A DNA stretch of 64,000 nt, taken from contig NZ_UXAV01000036.1 of NCBI RefSeq assembly GCF_900609045.1, forward strand, positions 1 to 64,000. Direction: 5' to 3'. Below are positions 33,401-42,356 of this stretch, one piece after another. Under the pieces are notes generated by a model. It ran no database searches, was not told where the DNA came from, and saw only the letters and a program-made list of their open reading frames with translations. How positions within the stretch are numbered: position 1 is the stretch's first letter; each line of letters starts with the position of its first letter. The translations under genes and the position numbers were made by a program. The DNA is from Filibacter tadaridae. Its GTDB lineage: Bacteria; Bacillota; Bacilli; Bacillales_A; Planococcaceae.

Positions 33401-34543
33401 TTGAACTTTTTATGGACTTTGTTATTTATGGCCCTTATAGGTGCATTAATCGGTGGGCTTACAAATCACCTGGCGATTAAAATGTTATTCAGGCCACATG
33501 AAGCGAAATATATCGGCAAGTGGCGTGTGCCTTTCACGCCGGGTTTAATACCCAAACGTCGAGATGAATTGGCTACTCAACTAGGGAAGACGGTTACCAA
33601 TTATTTGTTAACACCCGAAACGTTCCGAAAAAAGTTGTTAACACCCGAGATGGAAAAAAAGGCACAGGGTTTTCTGCAACAGAAACTGGAAGACCATGTT
33701 CTTCATTCGGAAAAAACGGTCAATGAATGGTTAACGACAGCGGGTGCGTCGGATGGTGCCGCAAAAGCGGAACGGAAAGTAATGGAAGTCCTAGATGCAC
33801 AACTTTTCGCAATCCGTAGGAAAATAACGGCGGGAACAGTTAGTGAAGTGGTCCCAGAAAAATGGCTTTTAGAGGCTGAAGGGCGTATCCCGACGATTAC
33901 ATCGTACATTTTGGATAAATCGGAACAGTACTTTTCTTCAGAAGAAGGAAAAGCCATGTTCAAGAAATTGATTGATGATTTCCTGGCGACAAAAGGTACA
34001 CTCGGCAATATGGTCAATATGTTTTTTGGTGAATCTGAATCACTTGTCGGAAAAATACAGCGGGAGGCATTGAAATTCATCGCGGCCCCTGGTACATTTG
34101 AACTTGTTAATACAATTATCCGTAACGAGTGGATTAAGTTACAACAACGTCCAGTGGAAGAATTACTTTCGGGATTTGACTGGGACGGATTGTTCAACTC
34201 CGTCAAAATATATGCTGAAAAGGAACTTGCGCTGGAAAGCCGTTTGAATAGGACAATTCAGGATTACTGGCCTGATGGTGCAGAATGGACAGCGGTGAAT
34301 GTAACACCGGTATTGACGAGTTTTGCGTTTAAACAAGCTGAATTACAAATGGAACTTTCTATGCGTAAATTGAAAATCGATGAAATGGTAAAGGAACAAG
34401 TCGATTCATTCCCGGTATCTATTTTAGAAGATCTAGTTCTGGGAATTTCAAAACGTGAGTTCAAAATGATCACAGTTCTAGGTGCTTTTCTTGGTGGACT
34501 AATTGGAATTGTTCAAGGCCTTATCGTCTTTTTGACAAACTAA
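33401..34543 (+). CDS. yheB: YheB-like DUF445 membrane protein
   Basis: About 380 residues, matching B. subtilis YheB (377). A membrane segment at the N-terminus (FLWTLLFMALIGALIGGLTN) is followed by the DUF445 signature HLAIKMLFRPHEAKYIGKW and PFTPGLIPKRRDELATQLG, a long helical middle, and a C-terminal membrane segment. The family is associated with spore formers, but its biochemical role is unknown. The frame opens 11 codons earlier, but the promoter -10 overlaps that position. yheA follows after 18 bases. Confidence 0.88.
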   Translation: MNFLWTLLFMALIGALIGGLTNHLAIKMLFRPHEAKYIGKWRVPFTPGLIPKRRDELATQLGKTVTNYLLTPETFRKKLLTPEMEKKAQGFLQQKLEDHVLHSEKTVNEWLTTAGASDGAAKAERKVMEVLDAQLFAIRRKITAGTVSEVVPEKWLLEAEGRIPTITSYILDKSEQYFSSEEGKAMFKKLIDDFLATKGTLGNMVNMFFGESESLVGKIQREALKFIAAPGTFELVNTIIRNEWIKLQQRPVEELLSGFDWDGLFNSVKIYAEKELALESRLNRTIQDYWPDGAEWTAVNVTPVLTSFAFKQAELQMELSMRKLKIDEMVKEQVDSFPVSILEDLVLGISKREFKMITVLGAFLGGLIGIVQGLIVFLTN

Positions 34544-34561
34544 TCTTAGGGGGAAATTAAA

Positions 34562-34909
34562 ATGACAGTGAATATCTATGATGATCTTAATAACTTGGAA
34601 GCTGCATTCCGGAAAACAACAGAATTTACGGACGTACTACAAACGGTAGAAGAAGTAAAAGCCGACAATGAGGCACTTGAGTTATTTAAAGGCTTCCGCA
34701 AAATCCAGTTGACGCTTCAAGAAAAACAAATGGCGGGCGAAGAAATGGTTCCCGAAGAACTTGAGCACGCACAAAAAACTGCACAACTTGCCCAACAAAA
34801 TCCAAAGATCATGAAAATGCTTGAAGCGGAAATGAAATTGAGCGGCGTTATTGATGAAGTGAACCGTGTTCTTATGAAACCTGTACAGGAAATATATGAA
34901 ACCATCTAA
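34562..34909 (+). CDS. yheA: YheA, YlbF/YmcA family
   Basis: 115 residues, alpha-helical, of the YlbF/YmcA/YheA family (DUF964), with DNEALELFKGFRKIQLTLQE and a tail VNRVLMKPVQEIYETI. YlbF and YmcA take part in the RNase Y-associated complex in B. subtilis; YheA's own role is unclear. GGGGG precedes the ATG. In an operon with yheB. Confidence 0.9.
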   Translation: MTVNIYDDLNNLEAAFRKTTEFTDVLQTVEEVKADNEALELFKGFRKIQLTLQEKQMAGEEMVPEELEHAQKTAQLAQQNPKIMKMLEAEMKLSGVIDEVNRVLMKPVQEIYETI

Positions 34910-34911
34910 AC

Positions 34912-34935
34912 AAAACCGGCCTAGGCCGGTTTTTT
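34912..34935 (+). terminator. Terminator after yheA
   Basis: AAAACCGGC-ctag-GCCGGTTTT, then T. A short, strong stem. Confidence 0.92.
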
Positions 34936-34964
34936 AGATAGATAAAGAAAGTTGGTAACCGAAC

Positions 34965-36473
34965 ATGCAGAAAATCGTATTGAATGATAAATTCGAGCAA
35001 GACTGGATTCGGATGTTCACACATCTTGCAAATCTTTTCTTTGAACAATCGCAAATTATACCGGATGTTGAAGAGGGCGCAATACAAGTAGACTTGTCCG
35101 TAAACCGGAACGCAGATGGCCTGCTAGTGGGAAAAGCAATCCTAACTCAGGATGGACTAGACTATGCCGCAACATTTTCTGAGATGGAGGAAGACGGGGA
35201 TGACATCGTGAAAACCCGTCAACTAAAGCGGGTATACTCGCATATTCTCCTTGAAGTGCTTGAACAGGCTACGGGTATGCAACAATCATGGGGTATCCTG
35301 ACGGGAATCCGACCGATGAAGCTTTACCATAAGTATCGAAGAGAAGGGCATAGTTCTGAAGAGGCCCAACAAATTTTAATGGAAAGACACCGACTTTCAA
35401 GTGAAAAGAGTGCTTTACTGGCAAAAATAGCAAAAGTTCAACTACAGATAGTGCCAGATTTGTATGAATTAAAAAATGAAGTAAGTATCTATATCGGCAT
35501 TCCGTTCTGCCCGACGAAATGTGCGTATTGCACATTCCCTGCTTATGCAATCCATAGAAAAAGCGGTCGTGTTGAAAACTTTCTAGATGGCCTGCATGAA
35601 GAAATACGTGAAATGGGGAAATGGTTGACAGAACGTGATATGGCGATTACCACAATCTATTTTGGCGGGGGAACACCGACCAGTATCGAAGCTAAGGAAA
35701 TGGATGGATTGTACGAAACGATGTATGCCTCATTCCCCAATATGGAAAACGTTCGTGAAGTTACCGTGGAAGCCGGGCGTCCCGACACCATTACTCCTGC
35801 AAAAATTGACGTATTGAAAAAGTGGGGAATCGACCGGATCAGTGTCAATCCACAATCGTATACAGATGAAACACTGAAAGCGATTGGTCGTCATCATACT
35901 GTCCAAGAAACCGTTGATAAGTTTTGGTTGTCACGTAATATGGGCATGAAAAACATCAATATGGATCTTATCATCGGTTTGCCGAATGAGGGTATCGATG
36001 AATTCAAGCATTCTCTTGCAGAGACTGAAAAAATGCAACCGGAATCGCTGACGGTTCATACGTTATCGTTCAAACGGGCATCCGAAATGACACGCAATAA
36101 AGACAAGTACAAAGTGGCTGATCGTGAGACAGTGGAACAAATGATGAAGCTAGGTGAAGAATGGAATGCGGCAAATGGTTATGAACCGTACTACTTATAC
36201 CGTCAAAAGAACATTTTAGGAAACCTGGAAAACGTCGGTTATTCGAAACCGGGTGAAGAAAGCATCTATAATATTGTCATTATGGAAGAAGTACAAACGA
36301 TCATTGGCGTCGGTTGTGGGGCATCAAGCAAGTTCATCGACCCTGGAACGGGGAAAATTACGCAGTTCTACAATCCAAAAGATCCAGCTGCTTATATATT
36401 GACATACGATGAATCAATCGAAAAAAAGCTTGCACATTTGAATACAATTTTTCCTGCACCTCTAACAAAATAG
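34965..36473 (+). CDS. hemZ: HemZ-type radical SAM coproporphyrinogen oxidase-like protein
   Basis: 502 residues. Radical SAM motif CPTKCAYCTF (~residue 183) with IYIGIPF before it and the SAM-binding IYFGGGTPTS. The C-terminal HemN-like region has GYSKPGEESIYNIVIMEE. B. subtilis HemZ is the matching protein. It was described as oxygen-independent coproporphyrinogen III oxidase; its activity is less certain than for HemN. GTTGG is a weak ribosome site before the ATG. Confidence 0.9.
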   Translation: MQKIVLNDKFEQDWIRMFTHLANLFFEQSQIIPDVEEGAIQVDLSVNRNADGLLVGKAILTQDGLDYAATFSEMEEDGDDIVKTRQLKRVYSHILLEVLEQATGMQQSWGILTGIRPMKLYHKYRREGHSSEEAQQILMERHRLSSEKSALLAKIAKVQLQIVPDLYELKNEVSIYIGIPFCPTKCAYCTFPAYAIHRKSGRVENFLDGLHEEIREMGKWLTERDMAITTIYFGGGTPTSIEAKEMDGLYETMYASFPNMENVREVTVEAGRPDTITPAKIDVLKKWGIDRISVNPQSYTDETLKAIGRHHTVQETVDKFWLSRNMGMKNINMDLIIGLPNEGIDEFKHSLAETEKMQPESLTVHTLSFKRASEMTRNKDKYKVADRETVEQMMKLGEEWNAANGYEPYYLYRQKNILGNLENVGYSKPGEESIYNIVIMEEVQTIIGVGCGASSKFIDPGTGKITQFYNPKDPAAYILTYDESIEKKLAHLNTIFPAPLTK

Positions 36474-36484
36474 AGGATTTACAG

Positions 36485-36543
36485 AAAAGACGCCGAATAA
36501 GAGAAGTGAATGGTAATTCATTTTTCTAAAAGGGGTGTCTTTT
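36485..36543 (+). terminator. Hairpin overlapping the next gene's ribosome site
   Basis: AAAAGACGCC (36487-36496) pairs with GGGGTGTCTTTTT (36531-36543). It may terminate the hemZ transcript, but its right arm contains the AAGGGGTG ribosome site of the hydratase gene. Confidence 0.5.
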
Positions 36544-37323
36544 TTGTATAAAACAGTTGAATTGGTAAAAGAGGGTCGTCTTGCGCGTTTGACATTGAAT
36601 AGGCCTGAAGCAATGAACGCGATGGACGACGTTATGATGGAAGAGCTTGCAGACGTCCTTGAACTTTTAAAGACAGATACTACAGTGCAAGTTGTCGTTA
36701 TTAATGGTGCGGGCCGTGCATTTTCAGCAGGTGGTGATATTAAGAAAATGGTCGATCCCAATAGCCCGTTGGATATTGGAAAAGTGATGGTCCACGTTTC
36801 ACGCCTTGCAAAAGCATTGTATGCGTTACCGCAGATTACGATTGCAGTTGTTCATGGCGCGGCGGCGGGTCTTGGCTTTAGTCTTGTTCTCGCTTGCGAT
36901 TACATAGTTGCAGAGGAAACTAGTAAACTTGCGATGAATTTCATCGGTATCGGCCTCGTACCGGACGGTGGGGGACATTTCTTTTTGAAAGAGCGTGTCG
37001 GCGTACCGCAAGCGAAAAAGCTGATTTGGACAGGTAAAGTGATGAACGGTGAAGAAGCACTTGCAAAAGGGTTAATAGATGAAGTAGTAGCGGATGGACA
37101 AGCAGCGGCATTTGCTCAAGGGTATGCACAGAAGCTACTCGCGGCCCCAATTGCTTCAATGATTGCAACAAAGCATATTTTACATGAGCAAAAAACGGCA
37201 GAGCTTGAAAATGTATTGGCAATGGAAAGCGAAGCACAAGTAAAAATGCGTAAAACTGAAGATCACCTTGAAGGTATTCAGGCATTCGTTGCAAAACGCA
37301 AACCGGAATTTAAAGGGAAGTAA
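36544..37323 (+). CDS. Enoyl-CoA hydratase/isomerase family protein
   Basis: 259 residues of the crotonase fold. The oxyanion-hole stretches are visible: GAGRAFSAGGDIKKM (~55-70) and VVHGAAAGLGFSLVLACDYIVA (~100-121), then IGLVPDGGGHFFLKERVG. In this family the catalytic Glu positions vary; PDGGG replaces the usual PE-GG. It is likely involved in fatty acid or branched-chain breakdown, substrate unknown. TTG 36544 is preferred because AAGGGGTG is correctly spaced; GTG 36535 overlaps it. Confidence 0.88.
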   Translation: MYKTVELVKEGRLARLTLNRPEAMNAMDDVMMEELADVLELLKTDTTVQVVVINGAGRAFSAGGDIKKMVDPNSPLDIGKVMVHVSRLAKALYALPQITIAVVHGAAAGLGFSLVLACDYIVAEETSKLAMNFIGIGLVPDGGGHFFLKERVGVPQAKKLIWTGKVMNGEEALAKGLIDEVVADGQAAAFAQGYAQKLLAAPIASMIATKHILHEQKTAELENVLAMESEAQVKMRKTEDHLEGIQAFVAKRKPEFKGK

Positions 37324-37328
37324 TAGAT

Positions 37329-37373
37329 GTGCCCGACACTTACTCAATAGAGCAAGTGTCGGGCACTTTTTAC
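37329..37373 (+). terminator. Terminator after the hydratase gene
   Basis: GTGCCCGACACTT pairs with AAGTGTCGGGCAC around a 12-base loop, then TTTTTACTTTTTT. Confidence 0.92.
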
Positions 37374-37430
37374 TTTTTTGCCTTCAAAGGCTGTATCATT
37401 TATCAGTGAAGCAATCGAAAACGAAAAAAA

Positions 37431-37467
37431 TACAACCAAGTGGCAAGATCTCTTGGTTGCATTTTTT
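37431..37467. terminator. Second terminator-like hairpin
   Basis: ACAACCAAG pairs with CTTGGTTGC, then ATTTTTTC. It lies between the first terminator and the convergent small gene, with no gene between the two hairpins. Confidence 0.7.
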
Positions 37468-37500
37468 CTGTCTAGCGGCAGGCGCCCTACGCTTTTCTAA

Positions 37501-37686
37501 TTATGAATGAAACAGCAATAGTTGTCCGGTTGGGGATGCGAGGCGGTGTGTGCCTTCGATTAGGTTTTTTTCTTCAAGCATTATTGTACCTTTTTCTTTT
37601 GCGTCTTCATCGTTTTGTGCTGTAAATGTCTCGTCGATGATGACTTCACCTTTTTTCTCGAATGCTGTTAGTTTATATGTTCGCAT
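37501..37686 (-). CDS. YhzD-like small protein
   Basis: 61 residues: MRTYKLTAFEKKGEVIIDET then FTAQNDEDAKEKGTIMLEEK. The beta-beta-alpha pattern and the opening MRTYxLT resemble YhzD-like proteins of Bacillaceae. Function unknown. ATG 37686 is preferred, with AGGAAGG 9 bases upstream; the ATG at 37695 overlaps it. Confidence 0.7.
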   Translation of the reverse strand: MRTYKLTAFEKKGEVIIDETFTAQNDEDAKEKGTIMLEEKNLIEGTHRLASPTGQLLLFHS

Positions 37687-37831
37687 GGAATTCATCCTTC
37701 CTACTCTCTTTTCCCCATTATACTATGAAAACGCTGAAAATGAATAGTTGTTCATAATAATTACTGTTAGAAATGAATTTCTCATTTTTGAAGAGGAAGT
37801 AAAATATTTAGATAATTGTTGTAAAGGTTGC

Positions 37832-37881
37832 TTGACATTCAACATATAGTAAAGTAACCTTTACGTAAAGGTTACTTTACT
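37832..37881 (+). promoter_or_regulatory. Promoter and 34-bp perfect palindrome (likely operator)
   Basis: TTGACA at 37832-37837 is followed by TAACCT 17 bases on. Bases 37848-37881 form a perfect palindrome centred on ACGT (half-site CGTAAAGGTTACTTTACT), overlapping the -10 and start. An incomplete extra half-site TAAAGGTT lies at 37822. It is followed by GGAGG and the first gene of an HTH-containing cassette, so it is probably bound by that regulator. Confidence 0.7.
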
Positions 37882-37896
37882 TACGGAGGGTTGAAA

Positions 37897-38286
37897 ATGA
37901 AAACAAGAAAACACGTATCGCGTTCCACATTTGTAGTATTCGGATTTGTATTTTTCCTATTTGCGGCATTGTTTACGAATGCGTCTATTTCTACAGGGGT
38001 TTTCCCAACAGGACCCGATGTGATGATGATTGGCATTAGTGTAGTAGCATTTTGTAATGCCAATTTATTGCCCGAATTCGTGAAGAAAGATGAACGTTCT
38101 AGAGTGATTAAGGAAAAAGGGATGTTCTACAGTTACTTTGTTTTAATAGGGTTCTTATTTATATTTATGATTTTATTTCAATTTACAGCAATTCAATTGG
38201 ACGGTTATCAAACCGTTTGTATACTTGCAGCATTAATTATGATGACCGTATTTAGTTCATTCGTAGTCGTTTCGAAAAGGATTTGA
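37897..38286 (+). CDS. Membrane protein of an HTH cassette, 129 residues
   Basis: Four hydrophobic segments (STFVVFGFVFFLFAALF, DVMMIGISVVAFCNANLL, YFVLIGFLFIFMILFQF, CILAALIMMTVFSSFVVV). The family is not recognised, although small four-segment proteins often sit with YozG/YvaO-type HTH genes. GGAGG is 9 bases before ATG 37897. First gene of three, ending 18 bases before the HTH gene. Confidence 0.75.
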   Translation: MKTRKHVSRSTFVVFGFVFFLFAALFTNASISTGVFPTGPDVMMIGISVVAFCNANLLPEFVKKDERSRVIKEKGMFYSYFVLIGFLFIFMILFQFTAIQLDGYQTVCILAALIMMTVFSSFVVVSKRI

Positions 38287-38304
38287 TGGAAAGGAGCTAT
38301 TGAA

Positions 38305-38502
38305 ATGAATAACCTGATAAAGGAAATGCGGACTGCGATGGGATTGACGCAAGACGATCTCTCGGAACGATTGGAAGTTTCAAGGCAAACAATCATCTCC
38401 CTTGAAAAAGGAAGATACAACCCATCACTTGTCTTGGCGTTCAAAATTGCCAAACTATTTAATTGTCGTATTGAAGATATTTTCAAACCGGAGGAGGAAT
38501 AA
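38305..38502 (+). CDS. Small HTH (Xre/Cro-like) regulator
   Basis: 65 residues, essentially one helix-turn-helix: MRTAMGLTQDDLSERLEVSR QTIISLEKGRYNPSLVLAFK (split here for length), ending CRIEDIFKPEEE. This is the compact Xre type usually found beside membrane proteins. It is the likely binder of the palindrome at 37848. AAAGGAG precedes the ATG; the next gene starts two bases after the stop. Confidence 0.9.
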   Translation: MNNLIKEMRTAMGLTQDDLSERLEVSRQTIISLEKGRYNPSLVLAFKIAKLFNCRIEDIFKPEEE

Positions 38503-38504
38503 GG

Positions 38505-38816
38505 ATGTACGAGGGATTTGATATCTGGACATTTTTAGTTGGGCTTCCGCTTGCCCTTGTAATTATTTCGATTGTTATGGTTGTGAATTGGAAAAAAGGG
38601 AAGAAAGAACGATGGTTTGACGAAAGATATAAGAGAATCCATCAACATGCCCGGTCAATCTCGTGGGGCGTGACAACGGCTGCCATACTTATTTCATGGA
38701 TAATCGTCATAATTATTGAAGGGCCGCACCTTGCTTTTTTCATTATCACTGGGATTTGGGTGGCGCATATGGTGTCGTATGCAATTGGTGCAGCAATTGC
38801 CAGTAGTAAAAATTGA
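38505..38816 (+). CDS. Membrane protein of an HTH cassette, 103 residues
   Basis: Three or so hydrophobic segments (FLVGLPLALVIISIVMVV, SWGVTTAAILISWIIVIIIE, LAFFIITGIWVAHMVSYAIG). The loop KKGKKERWFDERYKRIHQHA resembles the conserved E-R loop of DUF2178/DUF3796-type membrane proteins. GGAGGAGG lies before the ATG. Unknown role, last gene of the cassette. Confidence 0.78.
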   Translation: MYEGFDIWTFLVGLPLALVIISIVMVVNWKKGKKERWFDERYKRIHQHARSISWGVTTAAILISWIIVIIIEGPHLAFFIITGIWVAHMVSYAIGAAIASSKN

Positions 38817-38883
38817 GTTTGTTGAAACTTCAGGAAAGTAGATTCGTATAGTTAACTATGGAACGGATGAAAGGGGTAAAACA

Positions 38884-39783
38884 ATGACATTAGTACTTGA
38901 ACATGTGACGAAGCGGTTTGGGGATTTCACCGCAGTAGACGATTTAACACTTTCAGTAGGGGAAGGTACGATGTACGGATTTCTCGGAGCAAATGGTGCG
39001 GGTAAAACGACAACGTTTCGAATGATTTTAGGTCTTCTGAATGCAAACGAAGGGAAAATAACCTGGAATAATAAGCGAATCACCTATGCAACAAGTCCTG
39101 AAATCGGCTACTTACCCGAAGAGCGTGGACTGTATCCGAAGATGAAAGTGGAAGACCAGCTTGTTTTTCTTGGGGAATTGCGCGGTATGAAAAAAGCGGA
39201 TGCTAAATCTGAATTGAAAAAATGGCTAGAACGGATGGAAATCAGTCATTATGCAACTAAAAAAGTTGAAGAACTATCAAAAGGAAATCAACAAAAAATC
39301 CAGGTGATTGCCTCTCTCATCCACAATCCGCGACTTCTTATCTTGGATGAACCGTTTTCTGGGCTAGACCCGGTCAACGTGGAAATGTTGAAGAATGCGA
39401 TCCTGGACTTCCGTAACCAAGGGGCGACAATTGTATTTTCCAGTCACCGTATGGATCACGTTGAAGAACTATGTGAGCAGTTGAGTATTATCCATAAAGG
39501 CAAGCAAATTGTGAGCGGTACACTTCGTGATGTAAAACGTTCGTTTGGTAAACAGAATATCCGAATTCATTCGGATAATGATTTGTCGCAATTGGATTCA
39601 ATTTCAGGTGTGACTTCTGTGCAAAAAGCGATTGAAGGCGCTGTTTACCAAGTTGAATCTGAACATATTGCAGAAGCGCTTCTTGCTGAGGCGTTGAAGT
39701 CAGGCCCGATTCGACATTTTGCAATCGAGGAACCTTCGTTACAAGACATATTCATCGAAAAGGTGGGGAAAGAACATGCGTGA
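38884..39783 (+). CDS. yhaQ: ABC transporter ATP-binding protein YhaQ (NatA-like)
   Basis: 299 residues. Walker A FLGANGAGKTTTFRMI (~36-51), signature ELSKGNQQKIQ, Walker B LLILDEPFSGLDPVN and His switch FSSHRMDHVEE. The DUF4162-type C-terminal part follows. It pairs with the overlapping permease; the relatives NatA/NatB export sodium, but the YhaQP substrate is not known. Overlaps yhaP by 8 bases. Confidence 0.92.
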   Translation: MTLVLEHVTKRFGDFTAVDDLTLSVGEGTMYGFLGANGAGKTTTFRMILGLLNANEGKITWNNKRITYATSPEIGYLPEERGLYPKMKVEDQLVFLGELRGMKKADAKSELKKWLERMEISHYATKKVEELSKGNQQKIQVIASLIHNPRLLILDEPFSGLDPVNVEMLKNAILDFRNQGATIVFSSHRMDHVEELCEQLSIIHKGKQIVSGTLRDVKRSFGKQNIRIHSDNDLSQLDSISGVTSVQKAIEGAVYQVESEHIAEALLAEALKSGPIRHFAIEEPSLQDIFIEKVGKEHA

Positions 39784-41035
39784 GTTTTGGATTATTTTCA
39801 AACAGGCATTTGTTACAAAGGCTAAAACGAAATCTTTCGTCATTACGTCAGCGGTCATGATTGCTGCCATTTTTCTTTTTGCGAATGTATCGAAAATTAT
39901 CGATGTCGTTCAAAATGTCACGGGCGGCGATTCGGAAGAGACGTTGCAAGTTATCGATACAAGTGGCGTACTTGTCGACAAACTGAATGAGCAATTCAAT
40001 GTGAATGAAAAGGCCATTACAGTGGAATTATCCGATAAAACAGAGCAGGAGCTTATGAAAAAAGTGGAGGAGGAGAAAATAGACTCTTTCCTGACGCTTG
40101 CGCTTGATGATTCAAATACGATTCAAGCAAATTACACGACGATGAGTGCGACGGATTTCAGTCTTCCATCGAAAATTCAAGATGCCCTTCAGACCATTCA
40201 AACGGAAATGAAAGCAGAAGAATTGTCATTGTCGGGAGAACAAGTTCAGACGCTATTCTTGCCCATCCAATTTGAACAAAACAATATCTCGCCATCTGCA
40301 AAATCTGAAAATGAATTAAACCAGGCACGCGTACTTGTTTATGTGCTTATGTTCGTCATTTACTTTGCAGTTATCCTTTATTCCAGCATGATTGCAACGG
40401 AAGTAGCGACAGAAAAATCTTCCCGCGTCATGGAAATCCTTATTTCCAGTGTGTCACCCGTCAAGCATATGTTCGCGAAAGTACTAGGAATTGGTTCGCT
40501 AGGTCTCGCGCAAATTGCGTTGTACGGGATTGCGGGTTTCATTGCCATGAAAACGGCTGCGACCGAAATACCGGGCGGGTTCTCGGATTTCTTCAGCTTC
40601 TCGGATATCAATAAAGTCACTCTTCTCTATGCGATTGTATTCTTTTTGTTAGGCTACTTCCTTTATGCAACACTTGCAGCGCTCCTAGGATCACTCGTCA
40701 GCCGAACGGAAGATGTACAACAAATGATTATGCCGATGACCATGCTTATCGTTGTGGCATTCATCCTTGCAGCGTCAGGACTTGGAAATCCGGAATTGGG
40801 CTATTTACAGATTACTTCCTTCATTCCGTTCTTTGCACCGCTTGTTATGTTCTTGCGGGTCGGCATGTTGGATTTGCCAGTATGGGAGCCCCTATTGTCG
40901 ATTGCAATTATGCTCGTGACCATTTTCCTTCTCGGATGGTTTGGTGCACGAGTCTACCGCGGTGGCGTCCTTATGTATGGACCATCCCGTTCGTTGAAAG
41001 ATATTAAAAAAGCAATTCAGCTAGGGAAAGAATAA
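39776..41035 (+). CDS. yhaP: ABC transporter permease YhaP (NatB-like)
   Basis: 419 residues, identical in length to B. subtilis YhaP. One N-terminal membrane segment (FVITSAVMIAAIFLFANVS), a large extracytoplasmic loop, then five or six segments (LVYVLMFVIYFAVILYSSMI, LIVVAFILAASGL). The ABC-2 type motif ATEVATEKSSRVMEILISSV contacts the ATPase. The longer open frame begins inside yhaQ; ATG 39776 is the natural start. Confidence 0.92.
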   Translation: MREFWIIFKQAFVTKAKTKSFVITSAVMIAAIFLFANVSKIIDVVQNVTGGDSEETLQVIDTSGVLVDKLNEQFNVNEKAITVELSDKTEQELMKKVEEEKIDSFLTLALDDSNTIQANYTTMSATDFSLPSKIQDALQTIQTEMKAEELSLSGEQVQTLFLPIQFEQNNISPSAKSENELNQARVLVYVLMFVIYFAVILYSSMIATEVATEKSSRVMEILISSVSPVKHMFAKVLGIGSLGLAQIALYGIAGFIAMKTAATEIPGGFSDFFSFSDINKVTLLYAIVFFLLGYFLYATLAALLGSLVSRTEDVQQMIMPMTMLIVVAFILAASGLGNPELGYLQITSFIPFFAPLVMFLRVGMLDLPVWEPLLSIAIMLVTIFLLGWFGARVYRGGVLMYGPSRSLKDIKKAIQLGKE

Positions 41036-41043
41036 TAAAAGAG

Positions 41044-41077
41044 AAAGACTCTGAAAAAATTCGCAGAGTCTTTTTCT
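41044..41077 (+). terminator. Terminator after yhaP
   Basis: AAAGACTCTG pairs with CAGAGTCTTT across a 10-base A/T-rich loop. Confidence 0.88.
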
Positions 41078-41126
41078 TTATGTTAAAATTAGAACAAATA
41101 TTCGTTTTGGTAAAGGAGGTACTAGC

Positions 41127-42347
41127 GTGTCATCAATCCGTTTCATTCACACAGCTGATTTGCATCTTGATAGCCCGTTTAAAGGAATGACAGGACTGCC
41201 GGCTGAACGGTTACACGCATTACGTGAAAGTACATTCACGGCTTTTTCAAATTTAATAGAGTATGCGCTTAAGTCGAAACCAGATTTTGTCCTGATTGTC
41301 GGTGATATTTATGACGGTGAAAATCGCAGTTTGCGTGCGCAGAAAAAGTTTCATGACGGAATGGAAAAGTTGAATACGATAGGGATTCCAGTTTTTATAA
41401 CACACGGAAATCATGATCATCTTGCGGGTAGGTGGACACGGTTTTCACTGCCTTCTAATGTCCATGTATTCGACGGCAATGTCAAAGAGGCGCAACTCCG
41501 TGTGAACAATCAGGAGGTATCCATTTATGGCTTCAGCTATAAAGAAAGGCATGTCCACGAAGCGATAATCGAGCACTATCCTGTGGCCGGAAATCAGAAT
41601 AGCTACCACATCGGCATGCTTCATGGGAGCCTGGCGGGAGACCAAACGCATGATGTCTACGCACCATTTACAAAAACAGAGTTGCTGGAAAAGCATTATG
41701 ATTATTGGGCACTCGGCCACATCCATTTACGCCAAAGCCTTCATGCCGAACCACCGATTGTTTATCCGGGTAATTTACAGGGGCGGCACCGCAATGAGAG
41801 CGGTGAAAAAGGATTCTATGAAGTAGAACTATCTAAGACAGGGGCGTCATTACAATTCATCCCCTCATCAGCAATTGTTTTTGAACGTATCGAGGTATCG
41901 TGTGGAGGAATCAGTCATGCGAATGAATGGTTGGCTGCATGTACAGATGTAGTAGATACATATCGCACGCGTTTTGGTTCTTGTATTGTGGAACTGACGA
42001 TGACAGACGTAGGGTACGAGGCAGCTGAACTATTCGGCCAATCTACTGAAGCAGAGTGGCTTGAAGTGCTTCGAGAGGGATTAGATGACCAAGAGAGCTT
42101 TATCTGGATACAGAAAATCACATTCAACAAACAGACGCAATCCGCTGCAATAACTAGTACACTTGTGCAATCCGTTCTTGGCCAGATGAATGGCTGGACG
42201 GAGGCTGAGTGGAAGGCAGTCTTGAAAGATGTCTACCAACATACAAGGGGCGTAAAGTACCTTGATGTGCTAAGTGAAGAGGATATCCGTGATATTCAAA
42301 CCGGGGCAGCATCATTGCTGACAGCGGAAATGATGGAACTGAAATGA
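41127..42347 (+). CDS. yhaO: Metallophosphoesterase YhaO, DNA repair nuclease type
   Basis: 406 residues, SbcD/Mre11-like. Motifs: HTADLHLDSPF (metal His/Asp, ~7), VGDIYDGENRS, THGNHDHLAG, and later GMLHGSL and ALGHIHLRQ. With YhaN it resembles an SbcCD-like DNA-end processing pair; in B. subtilis yhaO is reported in the YhaQPONM cluster. GTG start with AAAGGAGG. yhaN starts 9 bases after its stop. Confidence 0.9.
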   Translation: MSSIRFIHTADLHLDSPFKGMTGLPAERLHALRESTFTAFSNLIEYALKSKPDFVLIVGDIYDGENRSLRAQKKFHDGMEKLNTIGIPVFITHGNHDHLAGRWTRFSLPSNVHVFDGNVKEAQLRVNNQEVSIYGFSYKERHVHEAIIEHYPVAGNQNSYHIGMLHGSLAGDQTHDVYAPFTKTELLEKHYDYWALGHIHLRQSLHAEPPIVYPGNLQGRHRNESGEKGFYEVELSKTGASLQFIPSSAIVFERIEVSCGGISHANEWLAACTDVVDTYRTRFGSCIVELTMTDVGYEAAELFGQSTEAEWLEVLREGLDDQESFIWIQKITFNKQTQSAAITSTLVQSVLGQMNGWTEAEWKAVLKDVYQHTRGVKYLDVLSEEDIRDIQTGAASLLTAEMMELK

Positions 42348-42356
42348 GGGGACAAG

